Assembly: GCA_035517775.1 (NCBI GenBank)
Contig: DATIYF010000013.1
Span: 1 to 53,564 of the forward strand
Length of the DNA stretch: 53,564 nucleotides
Direction: 5' to 3'
Source of the DNA: DATIYF01 sp035517775
GTDB taxonomy: Bacteria > Acidobacteriota > Terriglobia > Terriglobales > Acidobacteriaceae
Part shown: one piece after another, positions 49,140 through 53,564 of the stretch
How the letters are laid out: the number at the start of each line of letters is the position of its first letter
How positions within the stretch are numbered: position 1 is the first letter of the stretch
Translations under genes and position numbers: made by a program
The notes under the pieces: model-generated
What the model saw: only the letters and a program-made list of their open reading frames with translations
Told to the model about the DNA's origin: nothing
Databases searched by the model: none

Positions 49140-49232
49140 ATGAGACCCCGCTTGATTCAGCGACTGCAGGTAGTAGAAGTCGGGGTACGAGTAGGTGTCC
49201 ACGCCTCGGTCTGGAGGGTGAGCGTGAGCTGA
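49140..49232 (+). CDS. Candidate ilv leader peptide (ribosome-attenuation type)
   Basis: ATG 49140 to TGA 49230-49232 encodes 30 residues, of which 9 are Val (positions 11, 12, 14, 16, 18, 20, 24, 27, 29), 2 Leu (5, 9) and 1 Ile (6). Such enrichment in the three end products of the pathway is the hallmark of ilv/leu leader peptides, and the terminator at 49259 precedes ilvB. The ribosome site is weak (GAG at 49134-49136). A tiny earlier ORF at 49092-49115 (MLGIPVV) also contains Leu, Ile and two Val. No homology claim is made; the call rests on composition and position. Confidence 0.65.
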   Translation: MRPRLIQRLQVVEVGVRVGVHASVWRVSVS

Positions 49233-49258
49233 ATCACCGCAATCTTAGAAGCTCTCGA

Positions 49259-49293
49259 AACCCACCGACCGATGGCCGGTGGGTTTTGTATTT
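49259..49293 (+). terminator. Intrinsic terminator in the ilvB leader (attenuator)
   Basis: AACCCACCG (49259-49267) and CGGTGGGTT (49277-49285) form a perfect 9-bp stem with a 9-base loop, followed by TTGTATTT. It ends about 18 bases before the ilvB start, so it can only act as a regulated terminator. CGGT (49207-49210) and GGGT (49216-49219) in the leader peptide region could pair with the stem's 5' arm as an antiterminator. Confidence 0.8.
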
Positions 49294-49311
49294 GAGCAGG
49301 AGAACCTCCCC

Positions 49312-51039
49312 ATGGGAAATGACAAGACGACGCTGACTGGATCCAGGATTCTGTGGGAGTGCCTGGAGCGCGAAGGGGTGAAGCATGTGTTCGGGTATCC
49401 GGGCGGAGCAATATTGCCCGCCTATGATGCGCTCAAACACAGCTCCATTCACCACATTCTGGTGCGGCACGAGCAGGGCGCCACGCACATGGCGGATGGC
49501 TATGCGCGGGCCACGGGCGAAGTGGGGGTGGCGGTTGCAACCTCAGGGCCAGGCGCCACCAACATGGTCACCGGCATTGCCACCGCGATGATGGATTCTT
49601 CGCCGATTGTGTGCATCACCGGACAAGTGGGCAGCAAATTGCTGGGCTCGGATGCCTTCCAGGAAACCGACATCACCGGGGTTACCCTACCCATCACCAA
49701 GCACAACTATCTTGTGACCAGCGCCGATGAAGTCGCGCACACCATACGGGAAGCCTTTTATGTGGCCAAGTCCGGCCGGCCGGGGCCGGTGCTGGTGGAT
49801 ATTACGAAAGATGCGCAGCAGTCGAACGCATTATTCGACTGGGAAGCAGCCGCGCCCAAGATGCGCGGCTACCGCCCCGACCTCTCCCCTGCCCCCAGCG
49901 AGTACGAGAATGCGCTGGAACTGATTCGCAACGCGAAACGGCCGCTGATTCTGGCGGGACACGGCGTGATCGTTTCGGGCTGCGAGATGGAGTTGCAGAT
50001 GTTCGCCGAGCGCGCCAGCGTGCCCGTAGCCATGACCCTGCTAGGACTGGGCGGCCTGCCGGCCTCGCATCAACTCAACCTGGGCATGATGGGGATGCAC
50101 GGCGAGGCCTGGGTGAACACGGCCATCCAGGAGGCAGACCTGCTTCTGGCCTTCGGCATGCGCTTCGACGACCGCGTGACCGGCAACACCAAAACTTACG
50201 CGCCGAACTCCAGGAAGATTCACGTGGAGATTGATCCGGCGGAGATCAACAAGAACATCAAGGTGGATGTTGCCCTGGTGGGCGACCTGCGCAAAATTCT
50301 GCTGGAACTGCTGCCCCACGTGGAGGCCACCAACCGCAAGAAGTGGATGGACCGGATTGCGGAACTCAAGGGGGATTCTGCGGTGCGCGATATTCAGAAC
50401 CTGCCCGACAGCGGGCACCTCTATGCCGCGCATGTGATCAACGATATCTGGCGGGAGACGCGGCACGGCGACACCATCGTGGTCACTGATGTCGGTCAGC
50501 ACCAGATGTGGGAGGCGCAGTACTACAAGCATGAAACGGCGCGCTCGCTGATCACCTCGGGCGGCCTGGGTACCATGGGCTTCGCCCTGCCGGCGGGCAT
50601 CGGGGCCAAAGTGGCGCGCCCGGAAGCTGATGTCTGGGTCATCCCTGGCGACGGCGGTTTTCAGATGACTATGTGCGAGTTAGCCACCATTGTTCAAGAA
50701 AAACTCAAAGTCAATATCGCGATCATCAACAATGGATTTCTGGGCATGGTGCGGCAGTGGCAGGAATTTTTCTATGAGAAGAATTACGAAGCCACGCCGC
50801 TGATCAGCCCCGATTTTGTGAAGCTGGGCGAGGCTTATGGCATCCGCAGCTACGCGGTGAGACGCCGCAGCGATGTGGTTCCGACGGTGCAGGCGGCGCG
50901 CGAACATGAGGGCCCGGTGCTGATTGATTTTCAGGTGGAGAAGGAAGATTCGGTGTACCCCATGGTGGCGGCGGGGGCGTCGTTGCACGAGATGATCCGC
51001 CGGCCGAACCCGCTGATGGAAACCGGGGATGACGAGTAG
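49312..51039 (+). CDS. ilvB: Acetolactate synthase, large catalytic subunit
   Basis: A 575-residue ThDP enzyme making acetolactate or acetohydroxybutyrate, the first common step to valine, leucine and isoleucine. The ThDP-activating Glu is in VRHEQGATHMADG; the ThDP/Mg site is GDGGFQMTMCELATI to IINNGFLGMVRQWQ. GSDAFQETDITGVT and the central FAD-type domain match AHAS rather than other ThDP enzymes. I chose ATG 49312 (MGNDKTTL); the earlier in-frame start at 49279 falls inside the terminator hairpin. A GGAGAACC ribosome site precedes it. First of ilvB-ilvN-ilvC. Confidence 0.95.
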   Translation: MGNDKTTLTGSRILWECLEREGVKHVFGYPGGAILPAYDALKHSSIHHILVRHEQGATHMADGYARATGEVGVAVATSGPGATNMVTGIATAMMDSSPIVCITGQVGSKLLGSDAFQETDITGVTLPITKHNYLVTSADEVAHTIREAFYVAKSGRPGPVLVDITKDAQQSNALFDWEAAAPKMRGYRPDLSPAPSEYENALELIRNAKRPLILAGHGVIVSGCEMELQMFAERASVPVAMTLLGLGGLPASHQLNLGMMGMHGEAWVNTAIQEADLLLAFGMRFDDRVTGNTKTYAPNSRKIHVEIDPAEINKNIKVDVALVGDLRKILLELLPHVEATNRKKWMDRIAELKGDSAVRDIQNLPDSGHLYAAHVINDIWRETRHGDTIVVTDVGQHQMWEAQYYKHETARSLITSGGLGTMGFALPAGIGAKVARPEADVWVIPGDGGFQMTMCELATIVQEKLKVNIAIINNGFLGMVRQWQEFFYEKNYEATPLISPDFVKLGEAYGIRSYAVRRRSDVVPTVQAAREHEGPVLIDFQVEKEDSVYPMVAAGASLHEMIRRPNPLMETGDDE

Positions 51040-51069
51040 GCCGTGTCCCCACACAGGAAAGAAGCTCTT

Positions 51070-51621
51070 ATGCTGCACACCTTAGTGGTTTACGTGGAAA
51101 ACAAGCCGGGCGTGCTGAACCGGGTGGTTTCTCTGTTCCGCCGCCGCGGCTTCAACATTGATTCGCTTACCGTTGGCCGCACGGAAAACCCGGACGTTTC
51201 CCGCATGACCATCGTGGTAGAGGCGGATATGGACCAGGCCCGCCGTGTGGTGGCGAATATCTACAAGCTGGTCAACGTGCTGCGCATTGACGATGTGACC
51301 CATGAGTCTGCCATCACCCGCGATCTGGCGCTGATCAAAGTCGGGGCGCCGCATGAGGCGCGTTCGCATGTGCTCGAACTTGCCAGCGTCTTTCGGGCGA
51401 GAGTGGTGGATGTGTCGCCGGAATCTTTGACCATTGAAATCACCGGGGCCGAAGACAAGATTGACGGCCTGCTGGAAGTGCTGCGGCCGTATGGCTTAAT
51501 GGAGGTTGTGCGCACCGGAATTGTTGCCATGCGGCGGGGCGGTAAATCCTCGGCCGCGGGCGGCAAGAGTAGTGAGATCGCGGCCGCTGCCAGCGATGAT
51601 GGGGTTTCTTACTCGGTGTGA
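51070..51621 (+). CDS. ilvN: Acetolactate synthase, small regulatory subunit
   Basis: 183 residues. The N-terminal ACT domain (LVVYVENKPGVLNRVVSLFRRRGFNIDSL) binds valine for feedback inhibition; a second ACT-like C-terminal domain follows (IKVGAPHEARSHVLEL, SLTIEITGAEDKID). The last 25 residues are a Gly/Ser/Ala tail. ATG 51070 with AGGAAAG upstream is chosen over an in-frame start at 51043 that would only add a non-conserved stretch. It starts 30 bases after ilvB. Confidence 0.94.
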   Translation: MLHTLVVYVENKPGVLNRVVSLFRRRGFNIDSLTVGRTENPDVSRMTIVVEADMDQARRVVANIYKLVNVLRIDDVTHESAITRDLALIKVGAPHEARSHVLELASVFRARVVDVSPESLTIEITGAEDKIDGLLEVLRPYGLMEVVRTGIVAMRRGGKSSAAGGKSSEIAAAASDDGVSYSV

Positions 51622-51669
51622 GCTTCAGGATTCGGTAATTCGTAAAAACTAACTCCCAGAGGAAAATCC

Positions 51670-52680
51670 ATGGCCAAGCTTTACCACGATGACGATGCGG
51701 ACCTGAGTCTGATTCAAAAGAAGAAAGTGGCCATCATCGGCTACGGTTCGCAAGGGCATGCGCACGCGCTGAACCTTAAAGACAGCGGAGTGGATGTGCG
51801 GGTGGGCCTGCATGAATCGAGCAAATCGCGCGGCAAGGCGCAGGCCGCCGGCCTGACCGTGACCTCGGTGCCGGAAGCCGCGGCGTGGGCCGACGTGATC
51901 ATGATTCTGATTCCTGACACTACGCAGCCCGAGGTATATCAGCGCGACATCGCTCCACATCTCTCCGCGGGCAAGACGTTGATGTTTGCCCACGGATTCA
52001 ACATCCGCTTCGGGACGATCACTCCGCCCAAGGGCGTGGACGTCTCTATGATTGCGCCGAAAGCGCCGGGGCACCGGGTGCGCGAGGTTTTCGAAGAGGG
52101 CGGCGGCACCCCTGCCCTGCTAGCCGTTCAGCAGGATGCCAGCGGCAACGCCAGGGCGCTGGCATTGTCGTACGCCAAAGGATTAGGCACGACGCGCGCC
52201 GGCGTGATTGAAACCACTTTTGCGGAAGAAACCGAGACCGATCTGTTTGGCGAGCAGAGCGTGTTGTGCGGCGGGGTCAGCGCCCTGATTAAGGCCGGCT
52301 TTCAGACGCTGGTGGATGCCGGCTACCAGCCCGAGATCGCATACTTTGAATGCCTGCACGAGCTGAAGCTCATCGTGGACCTGATTTATCGCGGCGGGCT
52401 GAATTACATGCGTTACTCGGTCAGCGATACCGCCGAGCACGGCGACTACACCGGCGGCCCGCGCATTGTGACTGAGGAGACGCGCAAAACCATGAAGCAG
52501 ATGCTGAAAGAGATCCAGGACGGCACTTATGCCAAGGGCTGGATTGAAGAGAACCAGACCGGGCGGAAGTGGTTCAACGAGGTGCGCAAGCGGGAGCAGG
52601 ACCAGTTGCTTGAGCGGGTGGGCGAGCAGTTGCGCGCCCGCATGACGTTCCTGAATCCGGTGACCATCAAGCAGGCGTAA
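51670..52680 (+). CDS. ilvC: Ketol-acid reductoisomerase
   Basis: A 336-residue class I KARI. The NADPH-binding fold is IIGYGSQGHAHALNL, followed by RVGLHESSKSRGKA, where Ser/Ser favours NADPH. Metal-binding acidic residues lie in the helical C-terminal half (ETETDLFGEQSVLCGG, CLHELKLIVDLIYRGG). It catalyses the second step after IlvB/IlvN. It is 48 bases downstream of ilvN with no terminator between, giving one ilvBNC operon. Confidence 0.96.
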   Translation: MAKLYHDDDADLSLIQKKKVAIIGYGSQGHAHALNLKDSGVDVRVGLHESSKSRGKAQAAGLTVTSVPEAAAWADVIMILIPDTTQPEVYQRDIAPHLSAGKTLMFAHGFNIRFGTITPPKGVDVSMIAPKAPGHRVREVFEEGGGTPALLAVQQDASGNARALALSYAKGLGTTRAGVIETTFAEETETDLFGEQSVLCGGVSALIKAGFQTLVDAGYQPEIAYFECLHELKLIVDLIYRGGLNYMRYSVSDTAEHGDYTGGPRIVTEETRKTMKQMLKEIQDGTYAKGWIEENQTGRKWFNEVRKREQDQLLERVGEQLRARMTFLNPVTIKQA

Positions 52681-52797
52681 TCAGCTCGGCGTTCGGCAAT
52701 CGGTGTTCAGGGCTGGGCATTCGGGCAGCAAGGTTCGTGGTCGGCGCCGAAGGAAGGCAACGGCTGAATGCTGCGTGCCGAACGTGGCACGCTTCGG
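52681..52797. repeat. Degenerate 'GGCATTCGGCAGC' type repeats
   Basis: CTCGGCGTTCGGCAATCGGT and on, and the inverted GGCTGAATGCTGCGTGCCGA, resemble the imperfect units beside metH. The gap between ilvC and tRNA-Gln holds nothing else. Confidence 0.4.
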
Positions 52798-52857
52798 TTG
52801 ACCGTTGCCCACGGAGTCCATAGAATCAAGCCAGCCGTAACATTCCATCCCCACTGC

Positions 52858-52931
52858 TGCCCCCTCGTTCAATGGTAGGACAGCTGACTCTGGATCAGCA
52901 TATCGGGGTTCGAATCCCTGGGGGGCAGCCA
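52858..52931 (+). tRNA. tRNA-Gln (anticodon CTG)
   Basis: 74 bases with encoded CCA. The acceptor stem TGCCCCC pairs with GGGGGCA; the anticodon stem GCTGA/TCAGC holds loop CTCTGGA (anticodon CTG, reads CAG). The T arm is CGGGG-TTCGAAT-CCCTG. Its 3' side abuts the integrase remnant, the usual place of tRNA-targeted elements. Confidence 0.95.
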
Positions 52932-52949
52932 AAACTTTTCAATCACTTG

Positions 52950-53096
52950 CTAATTGATGGGTTCCCCGGTGTGCCGTAGAGTGTGCCGTGAATTGATGGC
53001 ATCACGCACGATTTCCAGCTCCGGGTGTTGGTAGGTCATGGCGATCTTCACATCCGCATGCCCCATCGCATCCATGACCGCTTTTGGGTTTCCTGT
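52950..53096 (-). pseudogene. C-terminal remnant of a tyrosine recombinase/integrase
   Basis: The 49-residue remnant reads NPKAVMDAMGHADVKIAMTY then QHPELEIVRDAI. This is the end of a phage-type integrase: the catalytic box-C His (GHADVK) and the nucleophile Tyr (MTYQHP) are present, but everything upstream, including the box A and box B arginines, is missing. Upstream in-frame sequence is the complement of an RHS gene, so the break is at about 53096. The orientation puts the C-terminus toward tRNA-Gln, 18 bases from its 3' end. Confidence 0.8.
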
Positions 53097-53564
53097 TACG
53101 ACGACTTCAACCGTGTGACCGGCAGCTCTTGCACGGCGCATTGTCCGAATGGCACCAACACCGAGAATTTCTCCTATGACTACGATCGTTACGGCAACCG
53201 CTGGCACCAAAACGCGCCCAATGGAGGCCCGGCGCCGCAGATGTCTTTCTCTGGCAGCAACAACCGGATGGATGGCTACAGCTACGATGCCGCCGGCAAT
53301 CTACTGAGCGACGGCAGCCACAACTACGATCCCGAGAACCGAATCATCCGGGTGGACGGCGGTTCCACGGCCACCTACACCTACGACGGCGATGGCAACC
53401 GGGTGCAGAAGTCGAACGGGAAGCTGTACTGGTATGGGGCGGGGACAGGGATCCTGGACGAGTCAGACCTGAGCGGAACCTTCACGAATGAATACGTATT
53501 CTTCGGGGGAAAGCGCGTTGCCATGCGCAGCGTTTCCACTGGTACAATCTATTACTACGCGGAA
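53097..53564 (+). pseudogene. RHS/YD-repeat protein fragment, truncated at both ends
   Basis: The frame encodes at least three YD repeats: YDDFNRVTG, YDYDRYGNRW, YSYDAAGNLL, YTYDGDGNRVQK, then the conserved YVFFGGKRVAM core toward the RHS cap. RHS proteins are large secreted toxin-delivery shells. The 5' part has been replaced by the integrase remnant (junction about 53093-53100), and no start codon of its own is seen. The 3' side runs out of the window, so a toxin domain, if any, cannot be judged. Confidence 0.8.

Noticed and set aside
49170..49285. T-box riboswitch upstream of ilvB
   Set aside because: No TGGNACCGCG-like T-box sequence or specifier-loop Stem I was found; GGGTG..CACCGC only superficially resembles it.
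49061..49336. A 91-residue frame across the ilv leader
   Set aside because: It crosses the terminator and ilvB start in another frame and has no coding character. The Val-rich 30-codon frame explains the region better.
1..53564. CRISPR array
   Set aside because: No regularly spaced 25-40 base direct repeats with unique spacers are visible; the dispersed repeats are irregular and scattered.

Overview
The window is GC-rich, densely coded bacterial chromosome. Several things point to the phylum Acidobacteriota (Terriglobia-like): a PASTA-less Ser/Thr kinase fused to TPRs, a GAF-TonB fusion, an HpnB-like glycosyltransferase, a FecR protein with a Gly/aromatic tail, and many intergenic CACGAAG repeats. 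This assignment is inferred from gene content; no rRNA or phylogenetic marker was tested.

Layout. 1-5.4 kb: methyltransferase, ThiO glycine oxidase, a TlpA-type lipoprotein, a GT2 glycosyltransferase, and a pterin operon (two 6-pyruvoyl-tetrahydropterin synthase paralogues plus FolE). 5.5-10.9 kb: rhomboid protease, TruB, YceI, a double-VOC protein, FecR protein. 11-17.7 kb: tRNA-Ser(CGA) with a duplicated 5' half, TadA, the large Ser/Thr kinase, an orphan NuoI, and the GAF-TonB protein. 18-21.3 kb: agmatine-to-putrescine genes (aguA, aguB) divergent from a deoxyhypusine-synthase-like gene. 21.3-31 kb: PAP2-like membrane enzyme, PdxT, DUF2277, an ArsR/SRPBCC operon with a clear promoter-operator, a His-rich O-methyltransferase, MiaB, a bifunctional nuclease, a Zn alcohol dehydrogenase, and a Phd/VapC toxin-antitoxin pair. 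31-39 kb: MetH, a second orphan NuoI, a large membrane protein, a 567-base gene-free stretch with hairpin repeats, a CPBP-like protein and NDH-2. 40-49 kb: NfeD-slipin-SPOR envelope genes, a sulfite-oxidase-family protein, a second ArsR, and a hybrid sensor kinase divergent from an HD-GYP response regulator. 49-52.7 kb: ilvB-ilvN-ilvC, preceded by a short valine-rich ORF and an intrinsic terminator. 52.9-53.6 kb: tRNA-Gln(CTG), a broken tyrosine recombinase and a truncated RHS gene.

Most genes are housekeeping or ordinary signalling. The strongest candidate for something undescribed is the ilv leader at 49140-49293. It encodes a 30-residue peptide with 9 valines, 2 leucines and 1 isoleucine, followed by a perfect 9-bp terminator hairpin just upstream of ilvB. 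This is the layout of ribosome-mediated attenuation of branched-chain amino acid synthesis, as in enterobacterial ilv operons. Other points of interest are enzymes whose signature residues have changed (second PTPS, DHS-like protein, CPBP protein, receiver domain of the hybrid kinase, folate domain of MetH), an ArsR operator overlapping a near-consensus promoter, a group of genes that look leaderless, and several families of dispersed intergenic repeats.
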